From JAWWOL01 sp963797535 (GTDB taxonomy: Bacteria > Actinomycetota > Actinomycetes > JAWWOL01), in assembly GCA_963797535.1 (NCBI GenBank), contig CAWCPQ010000001.1, positions 310,001 to 374,000 on the forward strand: 64,000 bases of DNA. The letters run 5' to 3'. Under the pieces are notes generated by a model. The model saw only the letters and a list, made by a program, of their open reading frames with translations. It ran no database searches and was not told the DNA's origin. The translations under genes and the position numbers were made by a program. This document shows, in pieces, positions 45,578-53,781 of the stretch. How positions within the stretch are numbered: position 1 is the first letter of the stretch; the number at the start of each line of letters is the position of its first letter.

Positions 45578-46970
45578 CTAGTGGACCGCGTTCTTTGCCA
45601 GCTGGATGGCTTGTTGTGGGAACCAGGCGCCTGCTGCTGGGTCGGTGATGCCCCACAGCGGGTCGTTGGCTTGCTGTTGCGCGGAGTTCCAGCCCCAGCC
45701 GTTGTAGGCGGTGTAGTCCCAGGCCCTGGCGCCGCCGGCGATGTTGCACTGGCCGTCGGACTCGCCCACGGTTTTCACCCACAGGTAGGCGTCGGCGAGG
45801 GGCACCCCGGTGTTCGCGGTGGGTTTCACGCCCAGACCGGCGCCGGGCGGGTTGCACCAGTTGCCGTTCTGCAGGGCGGTGATGACGGCGGCCGGCTGGT
45901 TGTACGGGCGCGGCGGCGTAGGCGCTCATGTCGTTCGGGCCCCTGCCGTTGCGGCTGGTGTCGACGATGAAGTGGGCTGTCGGCGTGGTCGAGCCGAGCA
46001 TCGCAGCCCAGTGCGCGTTGAGGTTGGCCACGTTGAGGTCCTGCTCCGGCGACGTGGTGCTCCAGACGCCGTACCGGTTCAACGCGACACCGCTGGCGTA
46101 ACCGTCGAGCGGGCCGCCGTTCCAGTACTGGTTCGGGCAGCTGGCGAAGTCACCGGGGGCGACGACCGTCGCGTACGCAATGCAGTCCGACACCCAGGTG
46201 CCGTAGAAGTCCGAGTTCTGCGTGTACTGGTAGTTCGACACGTTGAGCGCAAACCCTTGCAGGCCGGTCACTCCGGCGTCGACGAGGCGCGAGGCGATGT
46301 CACCGGTGTTGTGCCAGGCACTGTTGCCGGCATCGAGGTAGACCGACGAGTTCGGGTCCTTGCTCTCGACCTGAGCACCCGCGTACTTCACGTCGGCGAT
46401 GCGGCCGGCGGTCAGCGCCGCGACATCCTGGCCGGGGTAGGCCCCGGCGCAGTCGCTCGGCAAGTTGGCCAGCCCGTCCGGCTCGACGACGACCACGGCC
46501 TTGGCGTTGCCCAAGCCCTTGACGAAGCCGTCGATCCAGGCGTGGTACGCGGCATCCGTGGCCGCTCCACCCGAGGAGTACTGCGAGCAGTCACGGCCGG
46601 GCACGTTGTAGACGACCAGCGTCGGCACCCTGTGCAGCGCCGCGGCCCGTACGACCGACCTGTGCACCGCCTTTCGAACCTCTTGCGGCGTGCCCTTGGT
46701 GAACCAGTCGGCCTGCGGCGTGAGCAGCTCGCCGGTCACGAGCGCTGCGTCCTTGAAGTCGTGCTGCTTCAGCAGCTGGCCGACCTGCTGGACCGCCGCG
46801 GGGTCGGGCTGATGCAGCGCGAAACGGGTATTCGCGGCGAGCTGATGGCTCGTCGTGGTCGCTTGTGCAGGAACGGCGGAGAGGCCGGCGACGGCGGCGA
46901 TGCCGGTCACGGTGACGAGGCCGCGCAGACGCCACCGCAGCCTTGCGGTGGTGGATTCCCGGTGGGTCAC
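45578..46970 (-). pseudogene. Secreted GH6 cellulase with +1 frame shift
   Basis: The signal peptide (about 10-38, ending PAQA) is followed by a GH6 domain. It shows VYNVPGRDCSQYSSGG, VVVEPDGLANL (catalytic region) and DTSRNGRGPN. The 0 frame then drifts; the expected PYNQPAAVITALQNGNW to FPQQAIQLAKN follows in another frame, ending at 45578. The extra base lies near 45911 in a GC repeat. Restored, it is a normal-length family 6 endoglucanase or cellobiohydrolase that cleaves cellulose from the outside of the cell. No cellulose-binding module is present. Confidence 0.85.
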
Positions 46971-47118
46971 GGAATGCTCCTTCGTGGACAGGGCCGATGG
47001 ATCCGGAGGCAGCCCCGGGCAGTCAGAAAGACGCGAATGCCCGAGATGATCGCAAAGGGGCGGTTTGGGCCCCAGTGTCGATTGCTGAGACTGTGGACCC
47101 GGCGGATGGCCATGTCAA

Positions 47119-47132
47119 TGGGAGCGCTTCCA
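47119..47132. promoter_or_regulatory. CebR-type operator upstream of GH6
   Basis: TGGGAGCGCTTCCA differs by one base from the palindrome TGGGAGCGCTCCCA, the CebR site that controls cellulose and cellobiose genes in streptomycetes. It lies 149 bp upstream of the GH6 start, within the intergenic region, and fits repression relieved by cello-oligosaccharides. Confidence 0.72.
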
Positions 47133-47175
47133 CATAATGCAAAGTGTCACCTTTCCGGTCGGGTGGACCGGCAGT

Positions 47176-48165
47176 TCAGCCCCTGGCGTGCTTGATCAGC
47201 GCATCCCAGACGGCGTTGCGCTCGGGGTCGACGACCTGGCGGGCCGGGTCCTCGTCGTACCAAGCGATGATCTCTTGCGCGCCGGTCACGAACGGGATGG
47301 TGGCCTCCCAGCCGGGCACGAACGTCTTGATCTTGGTGTTGTCGAAGACGACCGAGTGCGCCTTGTCGCCGAGCAGGCCGGGCCCCAGCTCGGGGTCGGC
47401 AGCAGCGATCGTCGACGACGCCACGTGCACCAGCTCAGGCTCGACTCCGGCGGCGGCGCCCAGGGCGTTGTAGATCTGGTTCCAGGTCAGCGAGTTGTCG
47501 GTGGTGATGGTGAAGCTGTCGCCCACCGCCTGCGGCCGGCCGAGCAGGGCGTTGAACGCTCGGGCGAAGTCGGTGTGGTGGGTCAGCGCCCACAGTGAGG
47601 TGCCGTCGCCGTGCACCACGACCGGCTGGCCCTTGCGCATCCGGTCGATGTCGGTCCAGCCGCCGCTGTTGGGCAGCAGGGTCCGGTCGTAGGTGTGACT
47701 CGGCCGCACGATCGTGACCGGGAAGCCGTGCTCGCGGTAGGCCGTCGTCAGCAGGTCCTCGCAGGCGATCTTGTCGCGGGAGTACTGCCAGAACGGGTTG
47801 CGCAACGGCGTCGACTCGAGGATCGGCAGCCGGGCCGGCGGTTTCTGGTAGGCCGACGCGGAGCTGATGAACACGTACTGTCCGACCTTGCCGAGGAACA
47901 GGTCGAGATCGAGCTGGACGTGGTCGGGAGTGAACGCGAGAAAGTCGACGACCACGTCGAAGGATCGGCCGGCCAGCGCGGCGGCGACCGCTTGGCTGTC
48001 GCGGATGTCGGCCCGCAGCACAGTCGTGCCCGCGGGCACCGGCCGGACCGAGGTCGCCCCCCGGTTGAGCACCGTCAGCTCGTGGCCGGCTTCGACCGCG
48101 GCGACCGAGCAGGCTGAGCTGATGACCCCCGTACCACCGATGAACAGAACGGACAATCCAGTCAC
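47176..48165 (-). CDS. NAD-dependent epimerase/dehydratase family protein
   Basis: The 329-residue short-chain dehydrogenase-like protein has an N-terminal GGTGVISS nucleotide-binding loop, an FISSASAYQK strand, and the YSRDK motif with catalytic Tyr/Lys. It resembles nucleotide-sugar epimerases and plant CSP41-like proteins. The substrate is not clear. GTG 48165 has GAGAGG nine bases upstream. The CebR-type box lies downstream of it, so it probably belongs to the GH6 side only by position. Confidence 0.83.
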   Translation of the reverse strand: MTGLSVLFIGGTGVISSACSVAAVEAGHELTVLNRGATSVRPVPAGTTVLRADIRDSQAVAAALAGRSFDVVVDFLAFTPDHVQLDLDLFLGKVGQYVFISSASAYQKPPARLPILESTPLRNPFWQYSRDKIACEDLLTTAYREHGFPVTIVRPSHTYDRTLLPNSGGWTDIDRMRKGQPVVVHGDGTSLWALTHHTDFARAFNALLGRPQAVGDSFTITTDNSLTWNQIYNALGAAAGVEPELVHVASSTIAAADPELGPGLLGDKAHSVVFDNTKIKTFVPGWEATIPFVTGAQEIIAWYDEDPARQVVDPERNAVWDALIKHARG

Positions 48166-48281
48166 GACGCAGGTCCTCTCGAGGTGGGTCGAACCATTCA
48201 AAGCGTCCAACCTCCGGTGGGCGAACTGATTCCCGACACACCGCAGTCGTGCCTCCCGCCGCGGCAGGTCACACTGTCCCG

Positions 48282-49083
48282 ATGCGCATACTGCTGCCGC
48301 CCAGCGAGGGCAAGGCACGCCAAGGGCCGGGCTCGTTCCCTGGCGGCGCGGGGGAGGACCGGGCCGCTGGACGAGGCCCGGTTCGCCGTACTCGAAGCGG
48401 TTTCTGCTTGGTGCGCAAGCGATCCAGAGCAGGCGGCACGGGGGCTCGGCTTTCCTCCGTCCACGGCGGAGGCGGACCTCAGGGTGAACCGCGCCGCGCT
48501 CACCTCCGGCACGATGCCCGCGATCGAGCGTTTTCGCGGGGTGGTGTACGACGGGCTGGACGTCGCTGCGATGGGTCCGGAACAGCGGCGCGTGGTCAAC
48601 CGCAGCGTCTTCATCGCCTCCGGCGGGTTCGGCCTCCTGCAGGCGAGCGAACCGATCCCGGACCACCGCATCCCCATGGCCGCCTCCGTGCCGGGAATCG
48701 GCGGCCTCACGCCGTACTGGCGCCGGCACCTCGACGGGACGATCCCGACGATGGTGCGTTCGCGCCAGCTGGTCGTCGACCTGCGCTCGAGCGACTACGC
48801 GAGCACCCCGCCCGTACCGAGCTCTGCGGCGCGACAGGTGCTGGCGGTGAAGGTGCTGACCGAACGCCTGGTCGACGGCTGCGCGGTGCGCAGCGTCGTC
48901 AGCTACTCCAGCAAGCTCACCAAGGGGCAGCTGGCTCGTGCTCTGACTGCGGCCGAGGCTGCCGGTCGCAAGGTAGGCAAGCCGGTCGATGTCGCCGAGA
49001 TTGCCGTAGCAGCAGGCTTTCGGGTCGAGCTTGGCACGCTCGCCACCGGGCAGCCGAGCCTCGAGGTCATCCTGGCCGGCTAG
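48282..49083 (+). pseudogene. yaaA: YaaA family peroxide-stress protein with +1 frame shift
   Basis: ATG 48282 reads MRILLPPSEGKAR, then one extra C at 48321 (CGC-c-AAG) shifts the frame. The expected frame continues KGRARSLAARGRTGPLD to a complete YaaA fold with ASGGFGLLQASEPIPDHRIPM, VSYSSK and FRVELGTLATG. The family limits peroxide damage by reducing free iron in E. coli. Restored length is about 266 residues. It is divergent from the epimerase and convergent with the next gene. Confidence 0.85.
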
Positions 49084-49090
49084 CCGCGGG

Positions 49091-49606
49091 CTAGTCGCGC
49101 ACGACCCGGACATGGCCCTTCATGTCGTACGAGGTACGGCCGGTCGTGCGGACTCTCGGCCGGTGCCCGCGACGCCGGCGGGGGAGGTCGAAGCAGCGCA
49201 GTGCGATGAACAGTCCCACCGCGAAAACCATCGCTGCGAGCAGCTCCGCCTCGACCACGCCTCTGGCCGGATGCACGACCGAGGGTTGCTTCGGGTCGTA
49301 CTTCAACGCGATGGTCGCGTTGTCCTGCGGTCCGATCGCGGAGACCACGGTCGACACCGCGACGCCGTCGGTCTCGGTGTAGGTAACGCCGACCGCGCGG
49401 CACAGGTGGCAGTGCGTGTCGAGGAGGTGCCCGGTCGCGGCCACGCCACGATGGGACAGTGCCCGGTCGACGCGGAGATCGTGCACCAGGGCCTTGATCG
49501 CGACGAGGGCGGCGAGTGCACACACCAGCGCCAGCCCGACCCGGACGACCCGCCGCCACCCCGCGGGCTGCCGGTGACGCGCACGCGCCATCGCCGGAGT
49601 CAGCAC
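49091..49606 (-). CDS. Membrane protein with DUF3592-like domain
   Basis: The 171-residue protein has two membrane segments (about 22-42 and 125-142) enclosing an extracellular loop with THCHLCRAVGVTYTETDG, then a basic tail. The domain between the helices resembles DUF3592, whose function is unknown. M6 at 49591 is an alternative start. It converges with yaaA. Confidence 0.68.
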   Translation of the reverse strand: MLTPAMARARHRQPAGWRRVVRVGLALVCALAALVAIKALVHDLRVDRALSHRGVAATGHLLDTHCHLCRAVGVTYTETDGVAVSTVVSAIGPQDNATIALKYDPKQPSVVHPARGVVEAELLAAMVFAVGLFIALRCFDLPRRRRGHRPRVRTTGRTSYDMKGHVRVVRD

Positions 49607-49621
49607 GAAACGGATCCTATG

Positions 49622-49885
49622 TCAGGACGGCGACTTGTCGGACCACTCGGGGTCGATGGTGAGGCCGATGCGCAGCGGCGGCTTCCTCGTTGCTGCTGAG
49701 CGGGGCGCGGGGCGCACCCGCCGAGCCTTGGCGACGAAGGGGGCCAGCGCCGAACGCAGCTTTCGTGCGTTGGCCCGGCTGAGGTCGATCTCGTACTCGG
49801 GTCCGCCCAGCCCGAAACGTACGGTTTCGTCGGCGGTTCGGCCGTTGAGGTCATCGACCAGCGACGTCAATCTCCGTTGTGCCAT
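49622..49885 (-). CDS. Truncated Lsr2-like protein lacking the DNA-binding domain
   Basis: The 87-residue protein matches the Lsr2 N-terminal dimerisation domain: LTSLVDDLNGRTADETVRFGL, YEIDLS, RKLRSALAPFV. Full Lsr2 proteins are about 110 residues and end in an R-G-R minor-groove-binding module. Here the C-terminus (about 60-87) instead reads PAPRSAATRKPPLRI and ends differently, with no R-G-R and no homologous helix. It may still pair with full Lsr2 and modulate it. ATG 49885 begins the family start. A second ATG at 49891 is in frame. Confidence 0.78.
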   Translation of the reverse strand: MAQRRLTSLVDDLNGRTADETVRFGLGGPEYEIDLSRANARKLRSALAPFVAKARRVRPAPRSAATRKPPLRIGLTIDPEWSDKSPS

Positions 49886-50095
49886 GCCCATACGGTGCTG
49901 TTGCAACGGCCCTTGGTCAAGCGAACCGCCCAGCGCGCGAGCACAACCTTTCTCAACAGCACTCGAATGCCGAGCCGTTCGGCGCCTCCGACAACTCAAG
50001 AATCGAGGTGCGCGTCCGACTAGGGATGAGGCGCACCACCGCGCCCTTTCGGCGGCTGCCGATTCGTGAGACCCATTTCCGGGAGCTGTTCCGCC

Positions 50096-50794
50096 GTGCA
50101 CGCCGCACCTCTTGTCCTGACCTTGACCTCGTCGGCGCACCACAGCGCGCGGGTCGGCGTCCCTGCCGTCGCTGAGCTGTGCGGCTGGGCGGCCGGCGCC
50201 TTCGGCGTCGCCACCGGTTGGCCGCAGGCCTGGCGACTGTGGGTGGTCCGTCGGCACGAAGGCCTGTCCCTGTCGTCGAACGTTCTCACCGTGCTCTACG
50301 CCACCGCCTGGCTGCTGTACGGTTTCGCCTCGCACAGCACGGTCATGGTGGTCACCAACCTTCTCGGTCTCACCGCTCTGATGATGGTTCTCTGCGGTCA
50401 CCTGATCCTGGCCAGGCCGGCGCTTCGACAATGGCTGCCATGGTTGCTGGTGGGGTGGGCCGGACTGGGCGCGATGTTCTGCCTCGGTGCGCGACCGCTC
50501 GGCATCACTGCTTCGGTGGCCACGATCAGCGGCGTGCTGCCACAGGTCGTCGTGTTGTTCACCGCCTATCGTCGCGGCATCTTCGACGCGGCCGGGGTGT
50601 CCCGCACTCGTTGGGCCATGAGCATCGGCTGCAACATTTTGTGGGTGTCGTACGGGGTGATTGCCCACGATCCCGTGATCATGGTCAACTCGTCCATCAT
50701 TGCTGCGCTGTCCGCGGCCATCGTGGTTCTCTCCCGCGAGCCCGCAGCTGTGCGTAGTCTCCCGCTAGAGCCCGAGTACGCCGTCGCCGCCTGA
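50096..50794 (+). CDS. Double PQ-loop (SWEET-like) membrane protein
   Basis: The 232-residue protein has seven hydrophobic segments and two PQ-loop motifs: GWPQAWRLW (about 40) and GVLPQVVVLF (about 152). Two repeats in one chain resemble eukaryotic SWEET sugar transporters rather than the single-repeat bacterial SemiSWEET. By family it may facilitate sugar or amino-acid flux. GTG 50096 follows GGAGC; 50066 is an alternative. Confidence 0.8.
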   Translation: MHAAPLVLTLTSSAHHSARVGVPAVAELCGWAAGAFGVATGWPQAWRLWVVRRHEGLSLSSNVLTVLYATAWLLYGFASHSTVMVVTNLLGLTALMMVLCGHLILARPALRQWLPWLLVGWAGLGAMFCLGARPLGITASVATISGVLPQVVVLFTAYRRGIFDAAGVSRTRWAMSIGCNILWVSYGVIAHDPVIMVNSSIIAALSAAIVVLSREPAAVRSLPLEPEYAVAA

Positions 50795-50811
50795 CCCCAG
50801 AGGAGCACCTG

Positions 50812-51459
50812 TTGTCCGCATCGTCCCCGATCGACACCTCGGACATGTTCGCCGTTCACGACGCTTTGCGGCGGGTGCTGACCACTGGTCCGGCCGTGCT
50901 TGATCGGGTCGATCCCGGGGACGACGACCGGGTTGCCGTCGTGGCGTCCTACTTCGCCAATGCACTGGCCTTCCTGCACGTGCACCACGAGGGCGAGGAC
51001 GAGCTGCTCTGGCCGCTGCTGCTCGAGCGCGTCGACAACCCGGCCGAGGTGTCCCGCATCGCCGCCCAGCACCGCGATGTCGATGGTGCGGTGTCCGCTG
51101 CCGAGGCCGGAGTCGCCGGTTGGGCCGCGAGCCCGACGCCGGAGAACACCCGCGCCCTGGCGGACGCGCTGACCCACCTGCTCAACGTGCTGTCACCGCA
51201 CCTCGCCGAGGAGGAGGAGATCATTCTTCCGCTGGCGGCCGTCAACCTGAGTGAGCAGGAGTGGGGGGCACTGCCAGCGCACGGCATGGCCCACTTCAGC
51301 GGCGACAAGATGTGGCTGGTCCTCGGCTTGATCCGTGAGGCGATGAACCAGCAGCAGCGCGACGCGATGCTCGAACACATGCCACCGCCCGCTGTGCAGT
51401 TCTGGACGACGGTCGGCGAGCCCCAGTTCGACAACTTCATCGCGACCGTACGCGGCTAG
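50812..51459 (+). CDS. Hemerythrin-like domain protein
   Basis: The 215-residue helical protein has the hemerythrin metal-ligand pattern: FAVHDAL, HVHHEGEDELLWP, AQHRDVDG and SPHLAEEEE. These supply His and Glu for a di-iron site that binds oxygen or NO. The C-terminal 60 residues are an extension without motif. The start follows the SWEET-like gene by 17 bp in the same direction, so they could be one operon. It overlaps the end of the MarR gene by 4 bp on the opposite strand. Confidence 0.88.
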   Translation: MSASSPIDTSDMFAVHDALRRVLTTGPAVLDRVDPGDDDRVAVVASYFANALAFLHVHHEGEDELLWPLLLERVDNPAEVSRIAAQHRDVDGAVSAAEAGVAGWAASPTPENTRALADALTHLLNVLSPHLAEEEEIILPLAAVNLSEQEWGALPAHGMAHFSGDKMWLVLGLIREAMNQQQRDAMLEHMPPPAVQFWTTVGEPQFDNFIATVRG

Positions 51460-51917
51460 TCTGCCGCCGGGTACTGCGAGGCCAGCAGGGTCTTCAGCGA
51501 CCCCGCAAGTTCGTGGACGGTTCCCAGCGGGGCGAAGAAGGCACGGTCGGCCGCCTCGATCGTGGTCACGGCCCGATTGGCCAGCGCCCTGCCCTCCGCG
51601 GTCACCGTCAACGCCTTGGCTCTGCGGTCGGTCGGGTGGTCCTCTCGGACGACAAGCCCTGCTGACTCGAGGGCCCGCAGGACCTGTGAGGTCATCATCG
51701 GGTCGAGAGCGGCGTGGTCGGCGAGGGCCTTCTGGGTCACCGGACCGTCGACCGCGAGCCAGGTGAGGGACGCCAGCACGACGAACTGAACGTGGGTCAG
51801 GCCGTACGGCTTGAGCGCGGCACGTTGGGTGGCTTGCCACCGGTTGGTGACCCGCCACAGCAGCAGGCCGGGGCTGTCGTCGGCGTCGTCGAACTCGCTG
51901 GCCAGTCGGTCGGTCAA
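51456..51917 (-). CDS. MarR family regulator
   Basis: The 153-residue protein has a winged helix (LTHVQFVVLASLTWL through ALDPMMTSQVLRALESAGLVVREDHPTDRRAKAL). TTG 51917 overlaps the SRPBCC stop (TTGA), so the two genes are translationally coupled. It likely controls the pair through the palindromic site upstream of the SRPBCC start. Confidence 0.88.
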   Translation of the reverse strand: MTDRLASEFDDADDSPGLLLWRVTNRWQATQRAALKPYGLTHVQFVVLASLTWLAVDGPVTQKALADHAALDPMMTSQVLRALESAGLVVREDHPTDRRAKALTVTAEGRALANRAVTTIEAADRAFFAPLGTVHELAGSLKTLLASQYPAAD

Positions 51918-52348
51918 GACCGGTCGCCGGCCGTGTCGCGCTCGGCGGTGGCGACGAGGGCGTCGAGGTCTCGCTGCAGGGTGGCTTTGATGCCCTTGCC
52001 GAGGATCAGGTTCCACACCGGTGCGAGCGGCCCCTCGAGCGACACCTCGACGGCCACCGCGCTGCCGTCGGGCTTGGCCTCGATGTGGTGGGCGAAGGTC
52101 AGCTTTGCCCCCAGCAGGTGGGACACGTCGACGAACTCGCTGTCGTTGAGCGAGGTGACCTCGAACTTCACCTTGGGGCCGCCCTTTGGCTTGAGCCGGC
52201 CGGTGGCGCCCTGGACGAACGGGCCGTCGAGGCGGACCCATTCCGTGTCGGCGTTCCACTCGGGCCAGGTGGCCATGTCGGCCCAGCGGGCGAAGAACGC
52301 GGAGGTGGGGGCAGTGGACGTTGATGAGGCGTGCTGAAGAGTTGTCAT
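51914..52348 (-). CDS. SRPBCC/START-like domain protein
   Basis: The 144-residue protein has an AHSA1/SRPBCC fold: SAFFARWADMATWPEWNAD, VEVSLEGPLAPVW, and a C-terminal helix. Members bind hydrophobic ligands such as polyketides or lipids. Coupled to the MarR gene by TTGA. The MarR protein may sense a ligand handled by this protein, which is inference. Confidence 0.86.
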   Translation of the reverse strand: MTTLQHASSTSTAPTSAFFARWADMATWPEWNADTEWVRLDGPFVQGATGRLKPKGGPKVKFEVTSLNDSEFVDVSHLLGAKLTFAHHIEAKPDGSAVAVEVSLEGPLAPVWNLILGKGIKATLQRDLDALVATAERDTAGDRS

Positions 52349-52349
52349 G

Positions 52350-52375
52350 AAAGTAATATGCGCGCTTACTACTTT
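52350..52375. promoter_or_regulatory. MarR operator candidate
   Basis: AAAGTA (52350-52355) and TACTTT (52370-52375) are inverted, with a nested AGTAA/TTACT pair (52352-52356 and 52366-52370). The palindrome abuts the SRPBCC start codon and overlaps the promoter of the coupled SRPBCC-MarR pair, fitting autorepression. Confidence 0.6.
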
Positions 52376-52379
52376 GCTG

Positions 52380-53651
52380 TCAAGCCTCGAGCCCGGCCAG
52401 GTCGGCGAAGTAGTCGGGGTAGGTCTTGACCACGCAGCCGGGATCCTCGATCTCGATGCCGGGCTGCCGCAGTCCGATCAGGGCCAGGCTCATCGCCATC
52501 CGGTGGTCGTCGTAGGTGGCGAACCTCGTCGGCCGCAAGGGGCCGGGGTGGATGGTGAACCCGTCGGCGTCGTTGACCGCGTGGATCCCGGCGCGCTGCA
52601 GCTCGGTCACGATGGCGGCGATCCGGTCGGTCTCCTTGGCCCGGATGAAGCCGATGCCCCGTACGACGGTGGGACTGTCGGCAAACACTGCGACGGCGGC
52701 GAGAGTTTGTGCTGTGTCGGAGATGTCGGCCATGTCGACGTCGATGCCGCGCAGGGTTCCGGTGCCGGTGACCGTCAGCCGGTGCGGCTCGCGGACGACC
52801 TGTGCGCCCATCTGCTCGAGCAGGTCGACGAACCGCACGTCGCCCTGGATGCTCGCGGTGCCAAGGCCTTCGACGGTGATCGTGCCGCCGGTGATGGCGG
52901 CTGCGGCGAGGAAGTAGGAGGCTGCACTCGCGTCCGGCTCGATCGCGAAGGCCCCCGCGCGGTACGCCTGCGGCCGTACGGACAAGCCGTCGGACTCCAC
53001 GCCGAACGACGCCATCACCGCCGCGGTCATCTCGACGTAGGGCACGGACACCAGCGGGGAGGTCAACGAGACGTCGAGGCCCTCCGCCATCAACGGCGCC
53101 GCCATCAACAGCCCCGACAGGAACTGGCTGGACAGGTGCCCCGGCAAGGACACCGCTCCACCCTTGGCCGGACCGGTCACCGCGATCGGCAGGTAGCCCG
53201 GCCGGTCCAGCGACTCGACGGTCACGCCCAGCGAGGCGAGCGCGTCGACGAGCGGGCCGAACGGGCGCGCCCGCAGCTGCTCACCACCATCGACGACGCA
53301 GCGGCCCGAGCTCAGCGCCACGGCCGGCAGGATGAACCGCGACGTGGTGCCGGACTTGCGACAGTCCACCGCGGCCGCCACGGAGGAGATGCCGGCGCCG
53401 ATGCCTCGTACCGTGATGTCGCCGTCGGCGATCGTCAGCTGCGCCCCGAGGGACCGTACGGCGTCGATCATCGCGTGGGTGTCGTCGGCGAACAGCGCGC
53501 CGGTCAGGGTGCTCACCCCGTCGGCCAGGGCAGCGCACAGCAGGGCCCGGTTGGTGATCGACTTGGATCCGGGCGGCCGCACGACGGTGCTCGGCGGGTG
53601 GGCGAGCGGAGTCATGCTCTGGACCGCCGGGGCCGGCGCAGGTGTCGTCAC
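52380..53651 (-). CDS. aroA: 3-phosphoshikimate 1-carboxyvinyltransferase (EPSP synthase)
   Basis: The 423-residue enzyme has PGSKSITNRALL, GTTSRFILP, RARPFGPLVDAL and ATYDDHRMAMSL, with Lys, Arg, Asp and Glu in the active site. It makes EPSP for aromatic amino acids. It stands alone, divergent from the following membrane protein gene. Confidence 0.95.
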   Translation of the reverse strand: MTTPAPAPAVQSMTPLAHPPSTVVRPPGSKSITNRALLCAALADGVSTLTGALFADDTHAMIDAVRSLGAQLTIADGDITVRGIGAGISSVAAAVDCRKSGTTSRFILPAVALSSGRCVVDGGEQLRARPFGPLVDALASLGVTVESLDRPGYLPIAVTGPAKGGAVSLPGHLSSQFLSGLLMAAPLMAEGLDVSLTSPLVSVPYVEMTAAVMASFGVESDGLSVRPQAYRAGAFAIEPDASAASYFLAAAAITGGTITVEGLGTASIQGDVRFVDLLEQMGAQVVREPHRLTVTGTGTLRGIDVDMADISDTAQTLAAVAVFADSPTVVRGIGFIRAKETDRIAAIVTELQRAGIHAVNDADGFTIHPGPLRPTRFATYDDHRMAMSLALIGLRQPGIEIEDPGCVVKTYPDYFADLAGLEA

Positions 53652-53781
53652 TAGGCAATTCTGCCCGATTTGCAGGAGAGGGCCCGTCCTGTGCAGCCAA
53701 CGTCAAGCCAGGGGACGTAGGCTGCACCCACTTTGTTGATCGTCGGGCGGCGCTCACGCCGGACCCGGAAGGAGCGTGTAC

